Below, piece after piece: positions 16,800 to 25,870 of a stretch of 64,000 nt of DNA. The number at the start of each line of letters is the position of its first letter. Position 1 is the stretch's first letter. Location: assembly GCF_947090785.1 (NCBI RefSeq), contig NZ_OX352320.1:1178001-1242000 (forward strand), written 5' to 3'. Origin of the DNA: Rheinheimera sp. MM224 (GTDB lineage: Bacteria; Pseudomonadota; Gammaproteobacteria; Enterobacterales; Alteromonadaceae). The notes under the pieces were generated by a model. That model saw nothing but the letters and a program-made list of their open reading frames with translations. It was not told the origin of the DNA and did no database searches. A program made the translations under genes and the position numbers.

Positions 16800-18290
16800 A
16801 TGAATGAAATTGTCAATGCTATTAACGGCGTTATCTGGAGCCCTGCGCTCATCATATTATGCCTTGGTGTAGGTTTATATTTTTCTATCCGCTCACGCTT
16901 TTTACAGCTGCGCCATGTACGCGAAATGACCCGCCTGATGATGGAAGGGAAAAGCTCCGCCAGCGGTGTGTCGTCTTTTCAGGCTTTAACTATGACCTTA
17001 GCGGGTCGGGTTGGCACTGGTAATATTGCCGGCGTCGCTACTGCTATTACTTTTGGTGGTCCGGGCGCTGTATTCTGGATGTGGGTTGTGGCATTTTTGG
17101 GCGCGAGTTCAGCTTTTGTCGAGTCGACTTTAGGTCAGGTTTATAAAGAGAAAATTAACGATCAATACCGTGGTGGTCCTGCCTTTTACATTGAAAAAGG
17201 TCTGGGCATGAAATGGTATGCCTGGACTTTTGCAGTGGCGACTATTTTTGCAACAGGCTTGTTATTGCCTGGTGTGCAAGCGAACTCTATCGCCGAAAGT
17301 TTAAATACGGCGCTGGGTATAGATCGTAATGTTACAGCAGCAGTGCTCGCCATTGCATTAGGCTTTATTATTTTTGGTGGTGTAAAACGTATCGCAACCT
17401 TTGCTCAGGTTGTAGTGCCTTTTATGGCGCTGGGTTACATCATTGTCGCCTGTATCATTATTTTCCTGAATATCGAGCAACTGCCATCCGTGATTAAGCT
17501 GATTTTTACCTCTGCTTTTGGTCTGGATGCGGGCTTCGGTGCCATTCTTGGTATGGCTATTATGTGGGGTGTAAAACGTGGTGTGTACTCTAATGAAGCA
17601 GGTCAGGGCACTGGTCCTCATGCGTCTTCTGCTGCTGAAGTAAGCCACCCTGCTAAACAAGGTCTGGTGCAAGGTTTCTCTGTATACATAGATACCTTGT
17701 TTGTCTGCTCTGCTACCGCCTTTATGCTGTTAATTACTGGCCAGTACAATGTACAGGCAGAAGATGGTACTGCCTTGTATACAGGTGTGCAGGGAGTGGC
17801 TGCAGGCCCTGGTTATGTGCAAACTGCAATGGAAAACGTGATGCCTGGTTTTGGCTCTTTGTTTGTTGCCATCGCTTTACTGTTTTTCGCTTTCACTACC
17901 ATAGTGGCTTATTACTACATTGCTGAAACGAACATTGCTTATATCAACCGCACAGTGCGTCGCCCTTGGCTGACCTTTTTATTAAAAGTAGGCATTATTA
18001 CCGCTACTGTATATGGCACTATTAAAACTGCTGATTTAGCCTGGGCTTTAGGTGATATTGGTGTGGGCTTAATGGCATGGCTGAACATAGTCGCCATTAT
18101 TCTGCTGCGTAATGTCGCTTTTAAATGTTTACGTGATTACGAAGCACAAAAGGCTGAAGGTAAAGATCCACAATTTGATCCTGAAGCTTTGGGTATTAAA
18201 AACGCTGATTACTGGCAAAAACGGGCTGTGGGAGTAAAACCAGAGCCGGAGAATCCGGATGATGCAGTGGTGGTCAAATCGTTAAACTAA
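16800..18290 (+). CDS. alanine/sodium symporter family (AGCS) transporter
   Basis: The protein has 496 residues with about ten to eleven hydrophobic helices. The AGCS signature lies at about residues 58-78 (GRVGTGNIAGVATAI then FGGPGAVFWMW), with GVKRGVYSNEAGQGTGPHA later. Such carriers import alanine or glycine with sodium across the inner membrane. AGGG lies near -10 of the ATG. It diverges from a LytS/LytTR system, as transporter genes regulated by such systems (for example btsT with BtsSR) often are related to them. The substrate is inferred from family only. Confidence 0.93.
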   Translation: MNEIVNAINGVIWSPALIILCLGVGLYFSIRSRFLQLRHVREMTRLMMEGKSSASGVSSFQALTMTLAGRVGTGNIAGVATAITFGGPGAVFWMWVVAFLGASSAFVESTLGQVYKEKINDQYRGGPAFYIEKGLGMKWYAWTFAVATIFATGLLLPGVQANSIAESLNTALGIDRNVTAAVLAIALGFIIFGGVKRIATFAQVVVPFMALGYIIVACIIIFLNIEQLPSVIKLIFTSAFGLDAGFGAILGMAIMWGVKRGVYSNEAGQGTGPHASSAAEVSHPAKQGLVQGFSVYIDTLFVCSATAFMLLITGQYNVQAEDGTALYTGVQGVAAGPGYVQTAMENVMPGFGSLFVAIALLFFAFTTIVAYYYIAETNIAYINRTVRRPWLTFLLKVGIITATVYGTIKTADLAWALGDIGVGLMAWLNIVAIILLRNVAFKCLRDYEAQKAEGKDPQFDPEALGIKNADYWQKRAVGVKPEPENPDDAVVVKSLN

Positions 18291-18305
18291 AACGGACGAT
18301 TTAAA

Positions 18306-18332
18306 AAAACAGCAGCTCTGGCTGCTGTTTTT
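18306..18332 (+). terminator. terminator after symporter gene
   Basis: AAAACAGCAGC and GCTGCTGTTTT pair over 11 bp with a TCTG loop and a trailing T, 15 bp after the symporter stop. It ends 20 bp before the next start codon, so the acetyltransferase may have little own promoter space or rely on read-through. Confidence 0.85.
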
Positions 18333-18351
18333 GTATTGCAGAGGGATATGT

Positions 18352-18873
18352 ATGATTACTCAAACTACGCGTTTAACAATACGTGAACTTCAGCTTAAGG
18401 ATGCTGCCTTTGCGCTGCGTTTATATAACGACCCAAGCTTCTTGCAACATATAGGAGATAAAGGGGTTCGTACTGTTGAAGATGCCGAAAAGAACCTGCA
18501 GCAGGGCGCTATTGCCAGTTATGCGCAGCATGGTTATGGCATGTGGTTGGTCGAAGATAAAAAGCGCCAGGCCATAGGTTTATGTGGCCTTATTAAGCGT
18601 GACTTTTTAGCCGAAACCGATTTAGGTTATGCTTACCTGCCTGAGTTCTTTGGCCAGGGTTATGCTTATGAAGCTGCTACTGCTGTGTTGGCTTATGCCG
18701 CAGAGCACACCGCTTTAAAAACAGTAGTCGCTATAGTGTCGCCCGCCAATCTGGCTTCAAAGGCATTATTGCAAAAACTGGGTTTTGAGCAGGATGGTCA
18801 GGTGCTGGTTCCGGATAAAAATGAGATGGTTGATTTTTATCGTATTTATTTAACGAAAAAGCCTGATCTATAA
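18352..18873 (+). CDS. GNAT-family N-acetyltransferase (RimJ/RimL type)
   Basis: The protein has 173 residues starting MITQTTRLTIREL. The ATG at 18352 is preceded by GAGGGAT; an upstream TTG would place the start inside the terminator. It has the RimJ/RimL pattern: N-terminal RLTIREL, the central strand GYGMWLVE, the acetyl-CoA loop LPEFFGQGYAYEAA (about 96-109), and the C-terminal NLASKALLQKLGFEQDG. It would acetylate an amine using acetyl-CoA in the cytoplasm. The substrate (protein N-terminus or a small molecule) is not readable from sequence. Confidence 0.88.
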   Translation: MITQTTRLTIRELQLKDAAFALRLYNDPSFLQHIGDKGVRTVEDAEKNLQQGAIASYAQHGYGMWLVEDKKRQAIGLCGLIKRDFLAETDLGYAYLPEFFGQGYAYEAATAVLAYAAEHTALKTVVAIVSPANLASKALLQKLGFEQDGQVLVPDKNEMVDFYRIYLTKKPDL

Positions 18874-18888
18874 CAGTCAGGCTTTTTC
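18855..18888. terminator. bidirectional terminator overlapping acetyltransferase 3' end
   Basis: GAAAAAGCCTGA pairs with TCAGGCTTTTTC (12 bp), with T-tracts in both directions. The left arm encodes the last residues of the acetyltransferase and its stop codon lies in the loop. The facing MFS gene ends at 18898. Confidence 0.85.
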
Positions 18889-18897
18889 GCTCTTAGC

Positions 18898-20073
18898 TCA
18901 GGCGGGCTGAGCAACCAGCTTCTGATCCAGCTTACCACTGATATGAGTCAGGCCATAAGCAAGTAACACAATTAAAGCGCCTATCCAGGGTGTGTACATC
19001 AAACCAAAGTGGCTGACGACCAAACCTCCGGCCCAGGCGCCAAAGGCGATACCTAAGTTAAAGGCGGCGATATTCAGACCACTGGCAACATCCACTGCTT
19101 TAGGTGTGTAAACCTCCGCCTGACGCACCACATAAAGCTGCAGACCAGGCACATTACCAAAAGCAACTGCACCCCATAACAATACGGTTAAAGCGGCAAA
19201 AACAGGGTGTGGTGCGGTAAAACTTAACAGTAACAACACGCCGGCCAGGCCTAAAAAAATCAGCTTCAGCGCCGCTATAGGACCTTTTTTATCGGCAAGC
19301 TTGCCACCCCAGATATTGCCCACAGCCACAGATACACCATACAACAGCATCAATAAGGCTATATGGTCAGTACTGAAACCTGACACGTCCTGCAATATGG
19401 CCGCAAGGTAAGTAAAGGCAATAAAGCTGCCGCCATAACCAAGCGCTGTTTTGGCATACACCATCAGCAGGCGGGGTTCAGTCAGCACCTGCAATTGTTC
19501 GGCAAAAGTGGCTGATTTCTGCTGTGGTAAGTTATTGGGCACCAGAATGGCCGAACCTATCATCGCAATAAAACCTAAAGCTGCAACTGCATAAAACACT
19601 GCTTGCCAGCCCAAATATTGACCTACAAAAGTACCCAGTGGTACGCCCGTCACCAAAGCCACAGTTAAACCAGTAAACATCAGGGCTATAGCACTGGCGG
19701 CTTTTTCTTTTGGCACCAGACTGGTCGCTATGGTGGAGCCTATGGAGAAAAACACGCCGTGCGCCATACCTGTCAGCACCCGGGCCAGCATCAATGAATA
19801 ATAATCCGGTGCCATGGCACCCAGTAAATTGCCAACAGTGAATAGCGCCATTAAGCCTATCAGCAAAGCTTTACGTGGCATTTTGCTGCTAAGCGCCGTC
19901 AGCACTGGCGCGCCTATAGCAACACCTAAGGCATATAAACTGACCAATAGGCCAGCAGAAGGTAAAGACACCGCCAGGTCGGCAGCAATCACAGGTAACA
20001 AGCCCACTATGACAAATTCAGTGGTGCCTATGGCAAAGGCGCTTAAGGTTAAGGCCCATAAAGCGAGTGGCAT
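18898..20073 (-). CDS. MFS transporter, AraJ/YdhP-like (DHA1) family
   Basis: The protein has 391 residues with twelve hydrophobic segments and a short cytoplasmic C-terminus. N-terminal FAIGTTEFVIVGLLP and the helix 4 segment LARVLTGMAHGVFFSIG are characteristic of the AraJ/YdhP drug:H+ antiporter-1 group, which exports sugars or small toxic compounds by proton exchange. The gene is divergent from a LysR regulator at 20183, the usual layout of an inducible efflux pump. The actual substrate is unknown. Confidence 0.9.
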   Translation of the reverse strand: MPLALWALTLSAFAIGTTEFVIVGLLPVIAADLAVSLPSAGLLVSLYALGVAIGAPVLTALSSKMPRKALLIGLMALFTVGNLLGAMAPDYYSLMLARVLTGMAHGVFFSIGSTIATSLVPKEKAASAIALMFTGLTVALVTGVPLGTFVGQYLGWQAVFYAVAALGFIAMIGSAILVPNNLPQQKSATFAEQLQVLTEPRLLMVYAKTALGYGGSFIAFTYLAAILQDVSGFSTDHIALLMLLYGVSVAVGNIWGGKLADKKGPIAALKLIFLGLAGVLLLLSFTAPHPVFAALTVLLWGAVAFGNVPGLQLYVVRQAEVYTPKAVDVASGLNIAAFNLGIAFGAWAGGLVVSHFGLMYTPWIGALIVLLAYGLTHISGKLDQKLVAQPA

Positions 20074-20182
20074 AACAGTTCTCCGTTAATGATCGGGTGA
20101 ATTAAAGTGGCGCCAGTGTGCTGGATTTTGTTATTGTGAAAAATAGCGGTAATGGCAAATATCTATTGCTTTGGAGGCAATA

Positions 20183-21070
20183 ATGGCAGGACATACTGAA
20201 CAGTTAGATACTTTTGTCACAGTAGTGAAAACCGGTAGTTTTACAGCTGCTGCCGATCAGCTCGGCCAAGCCACATCTGTCATCAGCCGCAGAGTAAAGC
20301 AGCTGGAACAGCGCCTTGGCGTGGCGTTATTGGTGCGCACAACCCGTAGTTTGCGACTGACTTCTGAGGGGGAATGGTACTATCAGCAGGCCAGCAGTAT
20401 TTTGCGCCAGCTAGCCCAGGCTGATCATTTTTTAATGGATCGTAGCCACAAACCAGCAGGCAAATTACGTATAGATTCAGCAACCCCTTTTATTTTGCAT
20501 CAACTGGTACCTCTGGTGTCTGAGTTTCTGGCGCTTTATCCGGAAATAGAACTGACTTTAGATTCGTCCGAGTCTTTTATTAATCTGATTGAGAAGCGGG
20601 TCGATGTCGCGATACGTTTTGGTGAACTGACAGATTCCAGTTTAAAGGCGCGTAAATTAGGGGCAGGTTTTCGTCGTTTGTTAGCAAGCCCTGACTATCT
20701 GGCCAGTTTTGGCACGCCTGACACTTTGGCTGATTTAGCACAGCATCGCTGCATTGCTTTTAGTTCAGCAGATAATTTAAACCGCTGGCCCATTCGGGAT
20801 CATGACGGCGAGCTTTATAAAATCACACCTTATCTCTCAGCCGATAGCGGCGAAACTGTCCGTCAACTGGCTTTACATGGCAATGGTATTGCTTGTTTAT
20901 CAGGTTTTATGACGCAGGAAGATATCAGAGCAGGGCGCTTAGTGCCTGTGCTTGAGCATTTACGTGAACAGGTATTGATGCCTGTCTATGCTGTCTATTA
21001 CAGCGAGGTGGAAGCTAATCCCAGAGTACGTTGTTTTATTGACTTTTTAACTCAGAAGCTGGTGTTGTAG
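20183..21070 (+). CDS. LysR-family regulator, divergent from MFS gene
   Basis: The protein has 295 residues. The ATG at 20183 is preceded by GGAGG at 5 bp, so the upstream TTG at 20171 is rejected. The winged helix (about 5-62) reads VVKTGSFTAAADQLGQ, and the rest is the LysR substrate-binding domain of the CrgA-like subgroup by look. It likely controls the divergent MFS gene and itself from the 109-bp gap between them. The 3' end overlaps the convergent small gene at 21036 by 35 bp. Confidence 0.9.
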   Translation: MAGHTEQLDTFVTVVKTGSFTAAADQLGQATSVISRRVKQLEQRLGVALLVRTTRSLRLTSEGEWYYQQASSILRQLAQADHFLMDRSHKPAGKLRIDSATPFILHQLVPLVSEFLALYPEIELTLDSSESFINLIEKRVDVAIRFGELTDSSLKARKLGAGFRRLLASPDYLASFGTPDTLADLAQHRCIAFSSADNLNRWPIRDHDGELYKITPYLSADSGETVRQLALHGNGIACLSGFMTQEDIRAGRLVPVLEHLREQVLMPVYAVYYSEVEANPRVRCFIDFLTQKLVL

Positions 21071-21284
21071 CTTGTTGTTGCGCTGATTTTTGCTGTTTCA
21101 AATAGTCTTGATAGCTGCGACCCTGGCGCTCCAGACATTGAGCTTTGACTTGTGCAGGAAGCTGGTTGCACTGCGAGCGATGATCCCGCTGCATTTTGTC
21201 ATACCACCATTCATCTGAGCCTCGTTGGCTGTAGGCGCAGGCACTTTGCAACAGCAGTAGCAGCCCGACTATGGCAAAACGCAT
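21036..21284 (-). CDS. small exported protein, possible lipoprotein
   Basis: This 82-residue protein starts with a hydrophobic signal sequence (FAIVGLLLLLQSAC). The Cys could be lipidated, but Gln at -3 is a poor lipobox, so a plain signal peptide is also possible. The rest is hydrophilic, with DEWWYDKMQRDHRSQC and a second Cys pair member at about 50, ending in a Gln/Ala/Ser-rich tail. GGGAG lies 9 bp before the ATG. The family is not recognised. It overlaps the convergent LysR gene by 35 bp. Confidence 0.6.
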   Translation of the reverse strand: MRFAIVGLLLLLQSACAYSQRGSDEWWYDKMQRDHRSQCNQLPAQVKAQCLERQGRSYQDYLKQQKSAQQQATTPASELKSQ

Positions 21285-21449
21285 AACAATAGTCTCCCGG
21301 AAAATAAGTTGATAAAAGTATGCATCGGCTGAGAACGGATTACCAGAGCTTTGTCCCAGCGTCTTATGGCACTGTCTGTCATTAAAAGTTCATCAAAAAA
21401 AGTAAAACGCCAGCGCCACAAACTTTTATTCTGTTGAAAATTCAATTTA

Positions 21450-22475
21450 TTGGCTCTGATTGTGCAAAGCAAAAGACACCGCTCTCTTTTACCAGAACTG
21501 ATCCGGCTCGAGGCTTTGATTGATCGCCTACCCACAACGGTTAAAGCGACGGAGCTGGCTCGCTTTACATCAGGCTTGCACTCCTACCCAAGTTACTTAA
21601 TTGAATTAGCCGCTTTTGATGCAAGCAAGCCTACGCTGCTGTTAACTGGAGGCGTGCATGGGCTTGAGCGTATAGGCTCTGCAGTCTTGATTGCTTTTCT
21701 GGAAAGCCTGTTACAACGGCTGGAATGGGACCACGGTTTGCAGCATCAGTTAAGCCAGCTGAATGTTTTAATGCTGCCTATGATCAATCCTGTGGGTATG
21801 GCCAATCACAGGCGCAGTAATGGCAATGGCGTGGATTTAATGCGTAATGCTCCTGTCAATTGCGAAGATAAAGCGGCATTTTTAGTAGGCGGGCATCAGT
21901 ATTCAGCGCGTTTGCCCTGGTACAGAGGCAACCCGCTGCAACCTGAAGCTGAAAGTCAGGCGCTATTTGGCCTGGTCAGGCAAAAGCTGTTTCAAAGCCC
22001 TTTTAGTCTGGTGCTGGATTGCCACTCTGGTTTTGGTCAGGTGGACCGTCTCTGGTTTCCTTATGCTAAAAGTCGTAAACCTCTGCCGCATTTAGCTGAA
22101 CTGTACCGGCTGCGCCAACTGTTGTTTGATAGCTACCCGCATCAGGCGTACGAGTTTGAGCCTCAGTCGCTGCATTATTTATGTCACGGCGATTTATGGG
22201 ATTATTTATATGACGAGTCGTTGCAGCACGACACTTTATTTTTACCTTTGACTTTAGAAATGGGCTCCTGGAACTGGGTACGGAAAAATCCATTTCAGTT
22301 ATTGTCCAGCTTAGGTTTGTTTCATCCGGTAAAACCGCATAGGGTAAAGCGGGTCTTGCGCACTCATTTAACCTTGTTTCATTTTCTGATTGCGGCTACA
22401 GCGTCACATAAAAAATGGCGGCAGATGATGCACCCACGCATGCTCAGGCAGGAGGCAATGGAACTATGGTACTAA
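21450..22475 (+). CDS. M14-family zinc carboxypeptidase-like protein
   Basis: The protein has up to 341 residues. The M14 zinc site is complete: HGLE in GGVHGLERIG (about 69-78), the second zinc His in DCHSGFG (about 191-197), and the substrate region NHRRSNGNGVDLMRN. A Glu in LTLEMGSW (about 269) suits the catalytic base. It probably hydrolyses a C-terminal or amide-linked residue in the cytoplasm, as no signal peptide is seen. The start is uncertain: a stop lies 15 bp upstream, and the candidates are TTG at 21450 and GTG at 21462, without a clear Shine-Dalgarno. The gene overlaps the next one by 10 bp. Confidence 0.82.
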   Translation: MALIVQSKRHRSLLPELIRLEALIDRLPTTVKATELARFTSGLHSYPSYLIELAAFDASKPTLLLTGGVHGLERIGSAVLIAFLESLLQRLEWDHGLQHQLSQLNVLMLPMINPVGMANHRRSNGNGVDLMRNAPVNCEDKAAFLVGGHQYSARLPWYRGNPLQPEAESQALFGLVRQKLFQSPFSLVLDCHSGFGQVDRLWFPYAKSRKPLPHLAELYRLRQLLFDSYPHQAYEFEPQSLHYLCHGDLWDYLYDESLQHDTLFLPLTLEMGSWNWVRKNPFQLLSSLGLFHPVKPHRVKRVLRTHLTLFHFLIAATASHKKWRQMMHPRMLRQEAMELWY

Positions 22476-23251
22476 GTTCAGAGAAACCCCCTGTAGTGCT
22501 GATCCGCGGTTTATTGCGCGAGAGCAGGCATTGGCTTCATTTTCCTGCTTTGCTGAGTGAAAAATTGCAGCGCCCTGTATTTACTCTGGATTTACCAGGC
22601 TGCGGAGCTTTGTATAAAGAAAAATCTGCAGCCTCAGTGCCTGCTTTACGCCACCAGCTGCAACAACAATGGGCAGAACGTTATCCACAATATCAGGGCA
22701 AAGCTGTGCACTTAGTCGCTATTTCTATGGGCGGTATGCTGGCGCTGGATTGGGCTCGTGCAGCACCAGAACAAGTGAACTCTGTGGTGCTTATCAACAG
22801 CAGCAGTGCAGGGATAAACCCATTCTGGCAGCGATTACGGCCCAGTAACTATCTGAAAGTAGTACTGTGTTTATTAGCTGGGCCATTACAGCGGGAAGAA
22901 CTGATCTGGCAAATGACGGTAAATTCGCCACTACAGCCGGATGTTTTAAAGCAATGGCAGCAATGGGCCATTGAAAACCCGGTCAGCCGAATCAATGCAT
23001 TGCGCCAGCTTTGGGCGGCTAGCCGATTCCGTGTTCAGCAGCAGCCTGTTTGCCCTGTGTTTGTTGTCTCTGGTTTGGCAGATCAACTGGTTTCGCCGCT
23101 CTGCAGTGAGGCTTTAGCTAATCAGCTGAATGCAGCTTTACTGACGCATGCAGATGCAGGGCATGACTTGCCATTAGAAGCTGGGCCCTGGCTTGCAACA
23201 GTTATAGATCAAAACTTAAATGAGGCTTACCAGCAATATAGTTGCGCCTGA
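22466..23251 (+). CDS. alpha/beta-fold hydrolase
   Basis: The protein has 261 residues from the ATG at 22466. GGAGG lies 10 bp upstream inside the end of the peptidase gene, so the pair is coupled. The nucleophile elbow is AISMGGMLAL (Ser about 97), the oxyanion region is LIRGLLRES, and the His is in DAGHDLPLEAG near the C-terminus, with Asp in SGLADQLV. The fold is clear, the substrate is not; MhpC- or BioH-like esterases are possible relatives. The last 50 bp overlap the convergent DTW gene. Confidence 0.85.
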   Translation: MVLSSEKPPVVLIRGLLRESRHWLHFPALLSEKLQRPVFTLDLPGCGALYKEKSAASVPALRHQLQQQWAERYPQYQGKAVHLVAISMGGMLALDWARAAPEQVNSVVLINSSSAGINPFWQRLRPSNYLKVVLCLLAGPLQREELIWQMTVNSPLQPDVLKQWQQWAIENPVSRINALRQLWAASRFRVQQQPVCPVFVVSGLADQLVSPLCSEALANQLNAALLTHADAGHDLPLEAGPWLATVIDQNLNEAYQQYSCA

Positions 23252-23879
23252 AGATGGTGAAATAAGCCGCCAAATCACTGCTTGCCTGATGATCGCCAGC
23301 AAGTTCCAGCACAGCAATACCTACTTCTGCAGTACAAAGCTGATGATCATGAGCCGCTTCGCGCAGTTGATACAAAGAGCTTTGTTCTGGCTGAATACCC
23401 AGCACAGGAAAAGCATCTAAATAGGGGCTTTTGCTGAACATCTTTTTCGCTTCGCGCCAGGTGCCATCCAGCATGACAAAAAGTGGAATTTTATCGCCTG
23501 TATCAATGGTATCAATACAACGCTCTGGTGCCGCATATTGTTGAGGAAACACCACTATAGGGGCGTATTTAGGGTTTTGTAGCAAAGCTAAAAGTTGTGG
23601 ATCCGGCTGAGTTCTGTCCCAGACAAAGGCAAAATTTTCCGGTGCCACATCGGCAATTAATCGCCCTGTATTGGTCGGCTTATAAGCTTCACCTTTGTAC
23701 ATCACAAAACAAAAGGCACTACGGCTTGACGCTTGTGGTTTGGCGGCACAAATACAGTCAGGCACAGGCAATAAACACAAAGGGCAGCGGATCACACGGC
23801 TACCGCGGGCATTAAAGACCCGGACGGTTTTTTTAAGTTCGCGCTCACGCAGCGCCATCACTGAATTGATATGAGACAC
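23202..23879 (-). CDS. DTW-domain tRNA-uridine aminocarboxypropyltransferase-like protein
   Basis: The protein has 225 residues, starting at a GTG (23879) with AAGGAT 7 bp upstream. A Cys cluster CPLCLLPVPDCIC (about 38-50) and the signature LDGTWREAKKM (about 140-150) identify the DTW family (TapT/YfiP, Tsr3-related). These transfer the aminocarboxypropyl group of S-adenosylmethionine to a uridine in tRNA. E. coli TapT makes acp3U47; which position is modified here is inference. It overlaps the convergent hydrolase gene and lies 28 bp downstream of aceK on the same strand, perhaps cotranscribed. Confidence 0.87.
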   Translation of the reverse strand: MSHINSVMALRERELKKTVRVFNARGSRVIRCPLCLLPVPDCICAAKPQASSRSAFCFVMYKGEAYKPTNTGRLIADVAPENFAFVWDRTQPDPQLLALLQNPKYAPIVVFPQQYAAPERCIDTIDTGDKIPLFVMLDGTWREAKKMFSKSPYLDAFPVLGIQPEQSSLYQLREAAHDHQLCTAEVGIAVLELAGDHQASSDLAAYFTIFRRNYIAGKPHLSFDL

Positions 23880-23907
23880 AAAGCTTATCCTTGATTGCCG
23901 CCAGACA

Positions 23908-25689
23908 CTATGCCTGCTCAGGCGGCGGCATTGTACTTAAGCTTGGGCTGCTTTGATACTCTGTTGCATACAATGAGATAAAACGCTGGCTTTGTGGATA
24001 CGGAAATACATCTTCTACTATGCCATCGCGAATGCGTTGTTGTTTTTGCTGCCAGTAGCCAGCGTCCATCAATTCAGGATGACTTTGGATAAGCATCTGC
24101 CGGATATCGTTTTGCGCCGTCACATAAGTGGTAATTTGCTCTGGAAACACGTCGCCAGGGCCGACTGAATACCAGGGCTCGTTACTTAACATATCGTCGT
24201 AGTTGTCGGTTTTTGGAATAAAACGGAAATTCACATCCAGCAGGTACTGTACTTCGTCGTAGTCATAAAAAATTACCCGGCCGTGGCGGGTCACACCGAA
24301 GTTTTTCAGCAGCATATCGCCAGGGAAAATATTGGCAGCAATCATATCTTTAAGCGCCTGACCGTAATCGGCCATCATCTTCACTTTTTGCTCGAAACTG
24401 GCCTGCTCTAAATACAGGTTCAGCGGCAACATGCGTCGTTCGATATATAAGTGTTTGATAATGACCCTATCGTCTTCTATCTGCATAGAGCCAGCTATGC
24501 TTTGCTGTAATTCCTCCAGCAATTCAGGGCTGAATCTGCTGCGCGGTAAAGCCACATCTGAGTACTCCATGGTATCCGCCATACGGCCAACCCTGTCGTG
24601 TTTTTTCACCAGCAAATAGCGGGCTTTTACCGTGTCGCGGCCAAACTCTTTGGTGGGCGCAAACTTATCGCGGATCACCTTAAACACATAAGGAAAAGAG
24701 GGCAGGGTAAACACCATCATCACCATGCCGCGTATACCAGGTGCTGCGACAAACTGATCGCTGGATTTATCCAGATGAGTGAGCAGCTCACGGTAAAACT
24801 CAGTTTTTCCTTGTTTATGCAGGCCTACTGACGAATACAATTCGGCCAGGGTTTTGTGGGGCAACAGCTCTTTTAGAAAATGCACCAAAGCCGAAGGTAC
24901 TGTCATTTCCACCATAAAATAAGCGCGGGAAAAACCAAAAATAATGGTCATTTGTTGTGGGTCGGTGATTAGCGTATCGACATAAATGCCCTGATTTTCA
25001 TCATGCAACAGCGGAATAATAAAAGGCTGCTGACCGTCAGGCGTGACCACTCGCCCGACTATGTAAGCCGCTTTATTGCGGAAAAACAGCGACTTTAAAA
25101 TATCAAAACGCACCAGATGCACCGGAAAATGACCATGGCTGGACTGGCCGATAAAAGTGCGTACCAAAAGACGAATATCCCGCTCTAAATCAACAAAAGG
25201 TGCCTGCAAATGAAAACTGGCCACAATAGCTCTGATGCTTTGTTTTAAACCATATTGGGCCGGAAAATAGCTTTCATACACCGAAGCTATAGGCGCAGGT
25301 AAACGTTGTTTGCTTAAGGTGGATTCGACAAAAATATTCTGATTATGAAAATACTTACGCTCGTACAAACGGCAAAACACAGAATTGTAAAAGGTTTCAG
25401 CCAGCTCAGCCTGAGGGTGAAATAACAAATACTGCTGGTACTGCTGCTTGACCTGTTGCCACAGGCATTCATTTAATTCTGCTCCTGTCAGCTTTTGTTG
25501 CAGCAAGGCCAGAGTTTCATTGACCCGCAAATCGTAATAAGAAATACGCTCCGAGCTGATACGTTGCAACTCCAGCCAGTTTTTTTGCGCAAAACCTTGC
25601 TGTGCTAATGCGGTGATTTTTTGAAACAAGCCAAAATGGCGGCGAAAGCCTTTTAAAATAAGATCAGCTATTTCTGTAGCTTGCAGCAT
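23908..25689 (-). CDS. aceK: isocitrate dehydrogenase kinase/phosphatase
   Basis: The protein has 593 residues, close to E. coli AceK (578). The ATP-binding segment GIRGMVMMVFTLPSFPYVFK (about 318-337) is followed by VIRDKFAPTKE and then the kinase-like lobe with YDYDEVQYL. AceK phosphorylates and inactivates NADP-isocitrate dehydrogenase during growth on acetate, and reverses this, steering flux into the glyoxylate shunt. Here it is about 16 kb from aceA and aceB rather than in one operon. The isocitrate dehydrogenase gene in this window (62141) looks NAD-type, so its true target is probably encoded elsewhere. Confidence 0.96.
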   Translation of the reverse strand: MLQATEIADLILKGFRRHFGLFQKITALAQQGFAQKNWLELQRISSERISYYDLRVNETLALLQQKLTGAELNECLWQQVKQQYQQYLLFHPQAELAETFYNSVFCRLYERKYFHNQNIFVESTLSKQRLPAPIASVYESYFPAQYGLKQSIRAIVASFHLQAPFVDLERDIRLLVRTFIGQSSHGHFPVHLVRFDILKSLFFRNKAAYIVGRVVTPDGQQPFIIPLLHDENQGIYVDTLITDPQQMTIIFGFSRAYFMVEMTVPSALVHFLKELLPHKTLAELYSSVGLHKQGKTEFYRELLTHLDKSSDQFVAAPGIRGMVMMVFTLPSFPYVFKVIRDKFAPTKEFGRDTVKARYLLVKKHDRVGRMADTMEYSDVALPRSRFSPELLEELQQSIAGSMQIEDDRVIIKHLYIERRMLPLNLYLEQASFEQKVKMMADYGQALKDMIAANIFPGDMLLKNFGVTRHGRVIFYDYDEVQYLLDVNFRFIPKTDNYDDMLSNEPWYSVGPGDVFPEQITTYVTAQNDIRQMLIQSHPELMDAGYWQQKQQRIRDGIVEDVFPYPQSQRFISLYATEYQSSPSLSTMPPPEQA

Positions 25690-25870
25690 AACAATAGACT
25701 CTGAAGTACCTTCCTTCAGAAATAACTGAAATCCGACCAGATATCAATTGTTGGTTGAGGTGTTGTTGAATGGATTGTGCTTGGTACGTAGTTTTGAGGC
25801 TTGGTATTTGATTGATTCGGTGTTAGTGATAAGACTTAAGTCGAAAGTCTTTCATACATCTATGCGTGAG